The notes under the pieces were generated by a model, which worked only from the letters and a program-made list of their open reading frames with translations, was not told the DNA's origin and searched no databases. Positions 23,027-33,624 of a DNA stretch of 64,000 nucleotides are shown here, piece by piece; the first letter of the stretch is position 1, and each line of letters begins with the position of its first letter. The stretch comes from Pseudoips prasinana. Lineage: Eukaryota > Arthropoda > Insecta > Lepidoptera > Nolidae. The stretch spans positions 15,754,001 to 15,818,000 of the forward strand of contig OX621263.1 of the NCBI GenBank assembly GCA_951640165.1, given 5' to 3'. The position numbers and the translations under genes are program-made.

Positions 23027-23339
23027 ATGCGTTTTATTTCAGGTAAAACGCGTCTAATATTTGTCTCTGTATTATAAGTCTATTTATAATAAGTCGAAAC
23101 TGATTGAGGCAAAAAGCTCTGGTGCACAAGCAGGATTATTAGGTAGTGAAACTTTTATTATACCGTCTACTGACCTGTGATTGTGTACGTAAATACCCAT
23201 AAAAATATTAATAATAAAACTATGATAATTGAACGGTGTTCGTTACGAATCCATGTTGTTAAATAAATATTACTATTCCAATTAAAATGTCTTTATATTA
23301 TTACATAGCAAAGTAAAAATGAATGATAATTTAGACCCA

Positions 23340-23460
23340 GACACAGAACAAATAATCGTGTTCATGATATAACCACTTGTGTGTGAATCGAATCCACGAC
23401 CTCTGGCTTAGCCGTCATGGTCACTAACGACTAGACCAATAGATCAGTCACTGTGGTTAC
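23340..23460 (-). mobile_element. tRNA-derived SINE head, another family
   Basis: The reverse complement reads GGTCTAGTCGTTAGTGACC...GGTCGTGGATTCGATTCAC, with A- and B-box-like elements. It lies in the loop of the 9-kb foldback element, just right of the DIRS copy. Confidence 0.6.
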
Positions 23461-23905
23461 TTGCTTAAACTGAGTCGCATACTTGGAGTGGCACCATCAC
23501 TCTACATAAGTCCGCAGCCAGAAACAACACTATCTCGGCAGTGATATGTCACCGATGGTAATCAATGATTGCCAGAGCTCATTACGGGGAAACAGAAATA
23601 GCTATGCTAGCGACAGAGAAGACTTTGTTTTTGTAGCTAACATAGTTGGTAGCATGCGACACAGCTTTGTCCTCTGTATTGTACACAATGTCAAAGACAT
23701 GCACTTGACTATGGGTGGCGGTGTGGTTATTATTTTTCATCAGGTGAGCCACAACCTCGTCTGGCACCTTTGGAAATATAAAAACAATAACGAATAAGTA
23801 ATCCTACTTTCCAGTCGTTTGTAATAAACAAAACTGTAAAATATAATACTAGTGGACTGTGTGTAAGACTAATTTATGCATTATGCCGACGAGAGCCGAT
23901 TGTAC

Positions 23906-25143
23906 TCGAACAAAAAATCAAACATTTTGTTAGCGCACTAAGAAATTACTGTTATAGCCGTGCGCGCGCGCTCTGTAAGAAGTTCAACCCAACAAGTGTT
24001 TTATTTACTTCGGCACGCTATGACAAAATTTTAGGGTAGATAATTTATTTTTGAGTTGTTAATTTATGGTGGAACTATATTTTGTATAGGTACACATACT
24101 TACAATAAATACATATAGTAAATAATTTATTTATTTTATTTATTTATTTATACATTATTTGGTATGGTAATTACTATAATTAGTGCGGCTGGTGCTTAAA
24201 AAAGGAAAACCTGAGCTATAAGCACCAGATAAGATAGATAAGAGTTAATTGATAAGTGTACATACTAGTCAAAATCAAAATGTTTCTCATACATGTATAT
24301 GTTAAGAGACAGCAGCTCCTAGTCTAAGAATATTTTTCTTACGTCAGTACAAAAGCTTAAATGATCGGGACCGAATCAAAATAACTCTTATAATGTTAGA
24401 GCTAAAGTTCAGACTCGATAGCAATTGTATAATGCACGGAACGGCAACGTCGCGATTTACCGCTTCCGACCGAATATTTTAAAAATTTTGGCGGGATAAG
24501 CGTATTTGGCTTATAATTATGAAAGTAAAAGGCCTAGAGATTTGAAATTATGCCTCGTGTGTGCTCCAATTATAACATGTTATTTGATCTTTAAAAGAAA
24601 ACTGCAACTTATATAGTTATCGTAATTCACCATGTGTAAGCCCGTGTGACGTGTCCCCAGCTTACACATACTTATTGCTTCGTAGCTCAAAAACTATTCG
24701 AGCTAAGGTTTTGAAAAATTTGGAGCCTAATACTGCAGTTTTGCTCAGAATTTTGAGGTATAACACATAATCATAGCTTTAATAATTACGAAGATACACA
24801 TGTGTAAGCCAGGGACACGTGTCTCCAGCTCGCACATGGTTTTATGATCGTAGTTTAAATAATATTTGAGTGTGATGGCTAGATTTTTTGGCTCTCATTG
24901 CTCCAATTATGAGCTAAATTTTTGACTATATTTCAAAACCCAAACATCAAAGGTTTTGCCCCAACGGCATGTGTCAGCTGGAGACACGTTTGTCCAGCTT
25001 ACACACATTTAACAAATCATAGAAACGAAGTTGTGATTGCTCTAAATCTATGACTGAAACTTTAAATTGCTCAAATTATGCTTTAAAATATGGCATACTT
25101 AGAATTTCGATTATAACAATGAGGAAGCTGGGGACACGCACAT
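23906..25143 (-). repeat. Right inverted arm of the 9-kb element
   Basis: Reverse complement of the left arm with scattered substitutions and one ~120-bp insertion. It retains all the palindromic blocks. Confidence 0.8.
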
Positions 25144-25152
25144 GGCGGCGAG
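25144..25152 (+). repeat. 9-bp target site duplication, right
   Basis: GGCGGCGAG, identical to 16089-16097. Confidence 0.8.
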
Positions 25153-25214
25153 GGTTAGGTATGTCCATCTACAGCGTTCAACCAGTCATAATATTATTGT
25201 TGTGAGCTGTCATA

Positions 25215-25460
25215 GATCTTTATAAGTAAAACTTCTTTACGCACGCTTGATTTGGGGAGTAGAACTTCACGAAAATGTGATCGAGCGAGGCGAAAGGAAG
25301 TTGAGAGAGATATACAAGTTAGTGAAGCGAGAGAATTACGTTTCGGATATTACTGTAGGGGTAAGAGCAAGAGAGAGGCGCGAATACACATTTTCTTTCT
25401 ATCTTCTCTCATAGCCAGTTACGTTTCATCTAAGTTTTGCTACAGTCGTAGTGTTTAAAG
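25215..25460 (+). repeat. Dispersed repeat, inverted relative to 33625-33835
   Basis: AGTAAAACTTCTTTACGCACGC...CTCATAGCCAGTTACGTTTC is found in reverse complement at 33625-33835. No ORF; the family is unknown to me. Confidence 0.6.
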
Positions 25461-25576
25461 GACACTCGTGTTTTTCTTTTTCTATGTATTAAAAGCTATA
25501 TCTGTGAGTCAAGTGAAATCTGAAAGTTTTCCATAGGCTGAATTAAAGCACCACCTCTAAAAATATTTTTAGGTAC

Positions 25577-25890
25577 TGTAAGCACACTCGCAGCTGCAAG
25601 AGGTATTTCTATACGGGATCTAGGGAGATCTTCTCAATGATAACACATGTATTCACAAACAATCACTGATTTTATTTAAATAAAATTAGATTTACAATGT
25701 TTACTTTAGCACACCATTTTTATAACTATTGACAAACATCAATCAAACGTAACACCATACTTTTTATTTGATTCGAATTCGATTCTCATTTTAAAAGCTA
25801 TGTTTAGTTATTTTAATAAAGTGACCAGAGCTACTAGCTATCTTGATAAAAGAGGTTTTATTCTATAGGAGGACAGGTAATATCATTACA
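25577..25890 (-). repeat. 3' LTR of Gypsy element
   Basis: 314 bp, indistinguishable from 32099-32412 on reading. It is preceded (minus strand) by the polypurine tract. Confidence 0.95.
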
Positions 25891-25905
25891 TCACCCTCTC
25901 CCCAA
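25891..25905 (-). promoter_or_regulatory. Polypurine tract
   Basis: The minus strand reads GGGGAGAGGGTGA directly before the 3' LTR, the expected site for plus-strand DNA priming. Confidence 0.8.
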
Positions 25906-27322
25906 AAAAAAATTTTGGAAGTCTTGAAACACTTCCAAAATTCTGTTACCTTCCTACATTATAACTGTCTACCTATGTTGGGAGTTATCAAATACATAGG
26001 TGCAATAAAAAAGAGTAGAATTGAACCCAGGACCCACTGAAAGTCTAGCAAATGGGAGTGTGAGTCCGACTTGCTCAAAGTATAAAAAAAACCAACCAAA
26101 AATTATACTTTCAAGGCCCTAATTCTACTTTCCTAACACTAGCTAAACGCTACCTAATTATAGTTATCCTAGCTAAAATAAAATATTAGTCAACCTTCAC
26201 ACACAATAGCTTCAATTATCATACTTGGTCCTATCACCAATTGAAAGTACAGAAATAAAAAAAATGAAAATAATTACAACTTTTAACTATTTAAATAAAT
26301 CATAAATTAATTATCTGAAAATAATTATTTTAAAAGGGCAAACTTAATTATAACAACTGGTTAAAAGTTTAATCCAAATTAAATTATCACAACAGTTGAC
26401 CGTTCAACTAAATTATTAATGATAATCTGAAATAATTAATTAGAACAAGTGGTTAAAAATTAATTGAAGCATGTATAAAAGTTGGCTAATGGCTATCCTA
26501 TTATAAAACCTAACTGCTAAACTATCCAAAATAATTGATAACAAAAAGATATTAATCTTATCAATCAGGGGTGGGTTCCAGAGAGTCAGGACTGTGATGG
26601 AAGATCATATACCAACCAAGATTAATGAAAAATAAATATCCCATTTATACCAATTAACCTATTATATTACCTATTTGTCCCCAGACATGAAAATAAAAGT
26701 GTTAGGTAGAATAGAAAACCCATCAACATCATGGAGCCCATGAGGTTCTCCCACATCTATAGTCTACTATGTGCCAGATGTGTGATGCAAATGAATAATT
26801 AAATTCTATCACCCACTCTTAACTACTGACGGAAATATCCCCTTAATCTACGCTTCCCGCATTTCCTAACTCCCTATCACTACCTGGATGTTTACTTCTT
26901 GTAAACCCGTTATTCATTTTTCGATCTTCCATCATGTCCATTGCGGTTGTACTGGATTCTGTAAACTGGAACACCGCCCCTGGTCATCGTTGCTCTCGTA
27001 CGTTTCACATGAAAACAAAATTTATGCGCGAAAGTATATTCATATATTTGACAAATAAAATAAAATTGTAAGTATAAACATTCTCATCAGTAACATAAGT
27101 AAACGGCTTATATATTCTACCACCGCCGTAACAATAGCAATAAAACTCGCAGTCTTATCGCAGCGCCATCTACCGGGTCTATTAACAAATCTAAGTTACC
27201 GAAAGACATTTGATTGGGTGCAAAAAATTTATCCAAATAAACATAAAATTAAATTATTGTTACTAAAAAAAAATAGATAGGGCTTGGTAGTAGAATGGTG
27301 AATTTAAAGTTTTATTTAATTT

Positions 27323-27368
<46 letters not shown>

Positions 27369-27913
27369 TAAAGGCAAATATTTAGTAGTGGTTCACCCTT
27401 AAACTTAAGTTAAAAAAAAAAAAAAAATATTCGCCAGATATTCATACAAAATTTTATGCGAATCGGGCCAGCCGTTTCGGAGATGTTTGGTCGCAAACAC
27501 CGTGACATGATTATTCCACATTTTTGATGTAATCTATAAATATCGTGTGTTTTCTGGCATAAACAACATAATAACAGGATTTGGTTAGTCTAGGAGGCTT
27601 TCATTGCTTCTCCAGACAATGAACATCCTGTTTTTGTGCCCCAAAAACGACTCTTTTCAGGGTAACACCTGATAATCATGTAGTAGCGCCACTTATACAT
27701 CATCACCACCAATAAAATAAGTCATAAGTGTGATGACTATAGTCAATCATAACCAGTATTAAAATTATGACAATATTTTGCCTACGCCCATGTCCAGCAG
27801 TGGACAACATTAATATTATAATTTTATGCTAATCGTACAATGTTAAATAAAAATAACGGAACAAATAAAATAACTCTCATTAGACATAGGAGCCCAGCAT
27901 ATCAAGTATTTAT
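25906..27913 (-). other. Non-coding 3' region of Gypsy element
   Basis: About 2 kb between the end of pol and the polypurine tract, with no supported ORF. It contains a 38-base poly-T (27329-27366) and a segment resembling the Helitron/SINE motif GGGCCAGCCGTTTCGGAGAT, so older repeats may be nested here. Confidence 0.6.
27329..27366 (+). repeat. Poly-T run
   Basis: About 38 consecutive T (poly-A on the element's coding strand) inside the Gypsy 3' region, possibly the tail of a nested retroposed fragment. Confidence 0.8.
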
Positions 27914-28064
27914 TCAAATCTCCCTTGTCTGGAATGATTTCATCCGATTGATATGTACTGTGTCGGATCTATTCCGTCCAGGCTTTCGCACCACATAAGT
28001 GACATCACTTATACGTCTAACCACCACCCATGGCCCTACAAATAACCGTTGTAATTTGAAGTTC

Positions 28065-31000
28065 TTACCAGATAATTCGTCTCGGAGTGTACAAGAGCAC
28101 CAGATCTCCCGGCTGGAACTCTCGCCTTGACGCTCGCCTGTCGTGGCTGGACTTCTGTTTCTGCTGCCCCCGGGTTATGTTGTTTACTGCTTGTGTGGCT
28201 AGGTTTTCCAAAGCAATTCTTTTCTCATCTACAGACATATAATTATGTACGTTATTTGTTGACAGATCCATATCTAACACTGTGCGTGGTTCTCTACCAT
28301 ACATGAGTAGATGTGGAACAATTCCGGTGGAAGCCTGTCTACTGGAATTGTATGCATACGTTACCAAAGGTACAAAGTGACACCAATTTCTCTGGTCAGC
28401 AGCAACAAATTTAGATAACATAGATAATAAAGTTCTATTAAACCTTTCGACTAATCCATTAGTCATTGGGTGGAAAGCACTTGTTAGAACTGCTTTAGCT
28501 CCAAACAATCTGATGACTTCTTGTACTATATGGGCTGTGAACACCGTCCCTCGGTCGGAAATTATCTCTCTAACGCCTCCAAATCTGCAAAAAATCTCTT
28601 CAGTCAAAAATTCCATGATAACATTCGATGTCGCTCTAGGAACTGCTTTACATACCGCATACCTAGAAACGTATTCTAAGGCCACTATAATAAATTTGTT
28701 ACCTCTATCTGAGACACGAAAAGGACCCAAGACATCTATCCCCACCTTTTCCATCATACTGGTAACGGAGATAGGCATCAACTCAGCAATTTTCTGCGTT
28801 CCTTTTCTCTCCTGACAAGGAATGCATGTGCGAATATATTTTTCAATTTCTTTATCCGCTCCATACATAAAATAACGGACCCTGAACTTACCTAAAGTTT
28901 TAGCCAGCCCCAAATGGCCTCCTAGCCATGGGTCGTCGTGTATCTCCTTCATAACATCCTGGAACAGAGATTTTGGAAGGACAACCACCTCACGTACCGA
29001 GCTATTTCTATATACCCGTTTATATAAAAGACCATTATTGATATAGAAGCCTCTATATTCTCGACCCGACTGTAAAATATTCATAATTCTAATACATACA
29101 TTATCTTGCCGCTGTCCCTCCTGAAATGACACAAATTCTATTTTAAATACCTCTAAACCGTCGTCCATAGGTTTCTCCTCATCGACATTAGAGTCCTGTC
29201 TTATTGATAATGGATTTCTACTCAAAAAATCTGCCAAAATATTATCCTTACCTCTGCAAAAAACAATTTCAAAATCCCATTCTTGTATCGCTAGGGCCCA
29301 TCGTGCTAATCGACCAGATGTGTCCTTTCTTGACTGCAACCAGCACAATGCTTTGTGATCTGTGGCTATCTGAAAAGAGGAACCCCAGAGATACGTTTTA
29401 AAATATTTTAACGCCCAGACTAGAGCTAAACACTCCTTCTCCGTAGTCGAATATCTGGTTTCCGTTTCCGATAACTTTCTTGAAGCATAAGCTACCGGGT
29501 GCATTTGCCCCTCATGACTCTGCAATAATGCTGCCCCCAGGGCACCGTCACTGGAATCAACCATTATACGAGTCACCACCTTTGGATCTGAGGAAAAATA
29601 ACGTAATATTGGAGGATTACATAAAATTGTCTTCACTTGCTTAAATGACCGCTGACATTCAGTTGACCAATCAAATTTGACTCCCTTCTTTAATAATTTT
29701 GTCCAAGGTAAAGTGACTTCTGCAAAATTCTTAACAAATTTCCTGTAATAAGAAAAAAGACCTAATAATTTCCTTACATCCTTGGTGTTTTTGGGTGCTG
29801 ATACTTCCCGAATAGCCTCCAATTTGGTCGTGTCTGGCTTAATTCCTTCTCTCGAGATATGGTAACCCAAGACGCAAAGCTCCGTTAAACCAAATTGACA
29901 TTTCGATGATTTAAATGTCAGATTCGCCCTTCTGAAACGTACAAATAATTCTTTTAATGCTTCTAAAAATTCATGGAATGTTTCACCGTAAACTACAATG
30001 TTATCTACATAAACTATTGCGTTTTTGAAACGTAGATCTCCTATAACACGATCCATCATACGCTGAAACAAAGCCTGACTCGATTTTAAACCAAAAGGAA
30101 CTACGTTAAAGGAATATAACCCTGACGCCGTGATAAACGCTGTTTTATGCTTCCCTTCTTGTATACTAGTTTGCCAATAACCGGAATTCAAATCTAACTC
30201 CGCAAAGAATCGAGCCTTAGATAAATATCCAATTAGATCATCAATTGCTGGAATGGGGTATCTATCTGAAACAATTTTTTTGTTTAGCTTCCTATAATCA
30301 ACGCAGAATCGCCATGAACCATCGCTTTTCTTAACCAAGACGACCGGTGAAGCATAAGGGCTATTTGATTCTTCTATGACACCCAACTCCAACATTTCTT
30401 GAACCTGTTCATCAATGATTTTACGCTGGGCTGGTGAAACTCTGTAAGGTAGAGAATTAACAGGTTGCTCGTCCGTGGTTTCGATATTAACTTTGATAAT
30501 ATCACAGCGGCCCAATCTGTTCAATTTTTTAAAAGAAAATATGTCTATACTACTATTCAATAAATTTACTAACTCTGCCTTATGCTCCGACTTCAAATTT
30601 TTGCCCAAAACAAAATTGCATTCGCTTTCTAACGAGAAGTCAATTGTGTTTTTCAATCCTGAAAAATAATTATAATCACTACGTGATAAATCTACATAGT
30701 TTTTTTTCGTAATGTCTGTCACAGCGGATGATTGACATTTGACATTGCTGTCAGAAAAAAAAGAAGTACAAATTTCTTTTGAATTAAGATTTTCAGAAGA
30801 AGCCCGATTTTTTGTTTTTCGACCAAATTCTACGCTGTCTTTGCCGATCGTGACCTTACCTTTTGAAAAGTCCATAATAACGGCATACTTGCTCAAAAAA
30901 TCTTGACCTAAAATTAAATCACAAGCTAGATTTTCTACAACATAAATATTAATATTAAATTCTTTATCAACAATATAAAAATTAAACTTAGCAGTTCCTG

Positions 31001-31280
31001 CCGTATTAATGTGCCTGCCGTCCACCCCTCTTATCACGCCGTCTGCAGCCCCTGATAATTGTAAATCCAACCGACATGCTAATGTACGTGACATACAAGA
31101 TATTGTGGCTCCTGTGTCTAAGAGAGCCGTAAAGGATAGGGTCTTACATGAAACATGCAAATAAGGCGCTTTATCTCTATTATTAAAACAAAAATTCAAT
31201 ACTTCCCCCGTTTGAGTGCCATTTTCACACGTCGCCACGTTCTGCTGACTGGAAACGGCTGCCTGATGCGTGACGTTCAT
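28065..31280 (-). CDS. pol: Gypsy Pol polyprotein (protease, RT, RNase H, integrase), damaged
   Basis: A 1071-residue polyprotein that copies and integrates the element. The aspartic protease shows DTGA at 55-58 and LILGQDFL ~122-129. RT has LNSGYWQ ~364-370, and its catalytic box reads YVDN at 424-427 where YxDD is expected; losing the second aspartate should abolish polymerisation. RNase H shows D575, E616 and D641. Integrase has H781/H789/C819/C822 and D849, D909, E945 (DD35E). The frame stops at 28065 in LYTPRRIIW*, but another frame continues with a GPY/F-like block (LQRLFVGPWVVVRR) to a stop at 27914, so a frameshift near 28085 has cut off the C-terminus. Start and gag stop overlap as ATGA. 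Confidence 0.93.
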   Translation of the reverse strand: MNVTHQAAVSSQQNVATCENGTQTGEVLNFCFNNRDKAPYLHVSCKTLSFTALLDTGATISCMSRTLACRLDLQLSGAADGVIRGVDGRHINTAGTAKFNFYIVDKEFNINIYVVENLACDLILGQDFLSKYAVIMDFSKGKVTIGKDSVEFGRKTKNRASSENLNSKEICTSFFSDSNVKCQSSAVTDITKKNYVDLSRSDYNYFSGLKNTIDFSLESECNFVLGKNLKSEHKAELVNLLNSSIDIFSFKKLNRLGRCDIIKVNIETTDEQPVNSLPYRVSPAQRKIIDEQVQEMLELGVIEESNSPYASPVVLVKKSDGSWRFCVDYRKLNKKIVSDRYPIPAIDDLIGYLSKARFFAELDLNSGYWQTSIQEGKHKTAFITASGLYSFNVVPFGLKSSQALFQRMMDRVIGDLRFKNAIVYVDNIVVYGETFHEFLEALKELFVRFRRANLTFKSSKCQFGLTELCVLGYHISREGIKPDTTKLEAIREVSAPKNTKDVRKLLGLFSYYRKFVKNFAEVTLPWTKLLKKGVKFDWSTECQRSFKQVKTILCNPPILRYFSSDPKVVTRIMVDSSDGALGAALLQSHEGQMHPVAYASRKLSETETRYSTTEKECLALVWALKYFKTYLWGSSFQIATDHKALCWLQSRKDTSGRLARWALAIQEWDFEIVFCRGKDNILADFLSRNPLSIRQDSNVDEEKPMDDGLEVFKIEFVSFQEGQRQDNVCIRIMNILQSGREYRGFYINNGLLYKRVYRNSSVREVVVLPKSLFQDVMKEIHDDPWLGGHLGLAKTLGKFRVRYFMYGADKEIEKYIRTCIPCQERKGTQKIAELMPISVTSMMEKVGIDVLGPFRVSDRGNKFIIVALEYVSRYAVCKAVPRATSNVIMEFLTEEIFCRFGGVREIISDRGTVFTAHIVQEVIRLFGAKAVLTSAFHPMTNGLVERFNRTLLSMLSKFVAADQRNWCHFVPLVTYAYNSSRQASTGIVPHLLMYGREPRTVLDMDLSTNNVHNYMSVDEKRIALENLATQAVNNITRGQQKQKSSHDRRASRREFQPGDLVLLYTPRRIIW

Positions 31281-32005
31281 GGCCGCCGAGGTTCGTTTCC
31301 CTCCTGGCGCCGTACATCTTGAGTGAGGGGCTGTCCTCTCGATCGTAATGCATACGGTGAACGTTCTGCTCTCGCATGCATGGGCGATGTCGTGTAGTGT
31401 CTCATACTACCTGATGGGGGTGTGTAGAATCGATCTTCATTATTTGAAGGCATCATATCTCCCCTACCTCCCCTATTTTTTTGGGAATGATCCACCATAA
31501 TTGGTATATTGGTTTGTTTCAAATCGCTCATATTATAAACGTCTTTAAGCTGCATGATTAATTTTTTTAATTCTTTTTTGTCCTGTATCAATGATGTGGC
31601 CAATTTATTTCTGAAGAAGGGTCCTGATGATTTTATAAATTTTATTATAAATTTTTTTTCGTCTTTCATTTCTGCTCTGTATGCCAATTCTTGTAATCTA
31701 TAAAAATATTCGATGATGTCCTCTTTTTCGCCTTGTTTTGCTAAAAAAAATCGTTCTACGTAGTCCACTATCGGTGGGAATTCTTCTAAGAATAGCTTCT
31801 CAACTTCGGCAAACTCTGTTGCCGTCTCTTCTATAGTTTTGTAAAATGATGACGCCGGACCTTGTAGGAAAGACGGGAAAATCGCAATTTTTTCTTCGTC
31901 TGTAAATTTTTTAATAATAGCCAATTTTCGAAACTGTTTTAAAAATTCTTTTGAATCCTGTTCTATGCCATTGAATAATTTTACTTGAACGTTTGTCGAT
32001 TCCAT
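31277..32005 (-). CDS. gag: Gypsy Gag protein
   Basis: A 242-residue protein that would form the particle carrying the element RNA. The first ~165 residues contain FLKQFRKLA, FLQGPASSFY and EEFPP...ERFFLAKQGEKEDIIEYFYRLQ, the helical capsid-like fold common to Ty3/Gypsy gag. The tail (from ~residue 175) is rich in Arg, Gly, Ser and Pro and has no CCHC knuckle, so RNA binding would rely on basic residues. Its TGA overlaps the pol ATG by the sequence ATGA, placing pol in the next frame; this suggests re-initiation or frameshifting for pol. Frame is intact. Confidence 0.88.
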   Translation of the reverse strand: MESTNVQVKLFNGIEQDSKEFLKQFRKLAIIKKFTDEEKIAIFPSFLQGPASSFYKTIEETATEFAEVEKLFLEEFPPIVDYVERFFLAKQGEKEDIIEYFYRLQELAYRAEMKDEKKFIIKFIKSSGPFFRNKLATSLIQDKKELKKLIMQLKDVYNMSDLKQTNIPIMVDHSQKNRGGRGDMMPSNNEDRFYTPPSGSMRHYTTSPMHARAERSPYALRSRGQPLTQDVRRQEGNEPRRP

Positions 32006-32079
32006 GGTTTCTTCTTTTCTTTTTAGTTTTCTTGTTTAATCTCTCTCCCCTTTGAAAACTTCAAAATCTTTTCAAATAA

Positions 32080-32098
32080 CCAAAGGCGCCTACCACCA
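32080..32098 (-). promoter_or_regulatory. Candidate primer binding site
   Basis: Minus-strand sequence directly after the 5' LTR reads TGGTGGTAGGCGCC. It begins with the TGG expected to pair with a tRNA 3' CCA. The tRNA species was not identified. Confidence 0.6.
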
Positions 32099-32412
32099 TG
32101 TAAGCACACTCGCAGCTGCAAGAGGTATTTCTATACGGGATCTAGGGAGATCTTCTCAATGATAACACATGTATTCACAAACAATCACTGATTTTATTTA
32201 AATAAAATTAGATTTACAATGTTTACTTTAGCACACCATTTTTATAACTATTGACAAACATCAATCAAACGTAACACCATACTTTTTATTTGATTCGAAT
32301 TCGATTCTCATTTTAAAAGCTATGTTTAGTTATTTTAATAAAGTGACCAGAGCTACTAGCTATCTTGATAAAAGAGGTTTTATTCTATAGGAGGACAGGT
32401 AATATCATTACA
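32099..32412 (-). repeat. 5' LTR of Gypsy element
   Basis: 314 bp, identical on reading to 25577-25890. Flanked by the GTAC duplication at 32413-32416. Confidence 0.95.
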
Positions 32413-33480
32413 GTACCTACAAGAGAAGCAGCTTTCATTATGTATATTTCTGTAATCGAGTGGTCTACGAATGTTTCCGTAGTTCAAAGGTAGTATTTTT
32501 GTGAATTGGCTGCATTTTATATATTTTTTTATTTTTTTTTTATTTTTTTATTATATATATTATATATGTTTTACTGCGTCAATCGTTTCAGAATCGACAA
32601 CTATACGCCAGCAGCAATGCAGTGTAGCAGTGTCTGTGCCAAAGATTATCTGTGGTCAACATAGAAGTTGGTCGCTACTTTTTCATCTCGCTAGCTCTGT
32701 GAGGCATGGTTTTAAGTGTTCCTGTATATAAAATTAAATTTAGAAAACTACCATTTGAAGTAAGTACTTAGTTGTTTTAATTGACGGATTTTATTCAAAA
32801 TAAGATTTATGAAGCTATCTACGCGGACATTGAGTGTTTAAAATTAAAATGACGTAAGACCTCTGTATTGAATCTGATTCCGAATACAAAAACAGAATGG
32901 AGTGCATGTATAAATAAAACAAACCTCAGGATCATGGCTACGTTCAGGTTTCAGGGAAATAAGCAGCAGTAATAAAGTCACCACAGATTAAAAAGAAATA
33001 TGGAATTATGTACGACCACAGGTTTCAGTACCAACGAGTTTGCAAAAGTACCTAGGTACTGAGTTACGGAGTTTCATTTCCGGATGCACCACGTTAAACT
33101 AGCTCTAGAAATTTAATGTTGAAATGAAACATAGTTATTTGAAAAATCATTTTATTCCTTATTTAATAATTATTATCTAAGAACTATATTATTATGTCAA
33201 CTAACAATTAACATAATTTTAACGGTCGACATTTCAAATTTTTTTATTAATAATACTAGAACGAAAGAAAAAGGATAGCTGATGAAAGGACATGGAACAT
33301 TTTTAATGAATAATTGACATAGGATTATTTAGAAAGAAATGGTGCCAATTCAAAAATAAAAAAAAGATATTTGAAGCAAAGGACAGAAGAATTACAAATA
33401 AATCGCAACGTCAGTGAAGCTTCTAGAACGAAGAAGTAAACGAGTGTGCTTTAGAACACACGATTGAAGTAAAACTTAGA
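32413..33480. other. No recognisable feature
   Basis: AT-rich; a T/A-rich low-complexity patch at 32515-32570. No supported gene or repeat family. Confidence 0.45.
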
Positions 33481-33624
33481 TGTACAGACGCCAGCACATC
33501 CAGCTACCCAATCTGTCCAAGTTCTTTTAATAGATTTTCAACTTTATCACATAAACATAAGGTTCACTTTCAATTAGGGAAATCTGACAGATTGGCGTAG
33601 CTTGATGTGCTGGCAACTGTACCA
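33481..33624. mobile_element. Short palindromic MITE
   Basis: The ends are inverted (GTACAGACGCCAGCACATC and GATGTGCTGGCAACTGTAC) with a shared interior. A partner copy is at 35115-35243. Confidence 0.7.

Larger units (their letters stand above)
17943..23056 (+). mobile_element. DIRS-type tyrosine-recombinase retrotransposon
   Basis: Inverted terminal repeats lie at 17943-18118 and 22852-23026, plus a ~30-bp extension on the right end (to 23056). An internal complementary region at 22714-22811 is the reverse complement of the left terminus joined to the reverse complement of the right terminus. That is the DIRS arrangement used to build a circular intermediate. Gene order is gag, RT-RNase H, tyrosine recombinase, all on the plus strand. 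gag is intact and the other two genes are broken. No target duplication is expected because integration is by recombinase. Confidence 0.92.
16098..25143. mobile_element. 9-kb foldback / long-TIR DNA transposon, Mutator-like by TSD
   Basis: The left arm (16098 to ~17218) and right arm (~23906 to 25143) are long inverted repeats starting ATGTGCGTGTCCCCAGC at both outer ends. A perfect 9-bp direct repeat flanks them, as expected for Mutator-like elements. The right arm carries an extra ~120-bp AT-rich insertion at about 24127-24250. Each arm contains palindromic blocks of the form GTGTAAGCTGG...CCAGCTTACAC spaced ~167 bp apart in the left arm (about 16236, 16403 and 16570), plus a terminal half-block. 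The loop holds ~1.5 kb of unrecognised sequence and the nested DIRS element. No transposase is seen. Confidence 0.8.
25577..32412 (-). mobile_element. Ty3/Gypsy LTR retrotransposon, full length
   Basis: LTRs of 314 bp at 25577-25890 and 32099-32412 appear identical by eye, begin TGTAA and end TTACA. Each side is flanked by GTAC (25573-25576 and 32413-32416), a 4-bp target duplication. On the minus strand the order is LTR, gag, pol (protease-RT-RNase H-integrase), a ~2-kb non-coding region and LTR. Order and motifs fit Ty3/Gypsy (Metaviridae-type) elements. No envelope frame is seen. Identical LTRs imply a very recent insertion, although pol carries two apparent lesions. Confidence 0.95.

Noticed and set aside
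23546..23797. 83-codon ORF in the foldback loop
   Set aside because: Part of a dispersed repeat containing the common TCAGGTGAGCCACAACCTCG phrase; opposite-strand frame equally open.
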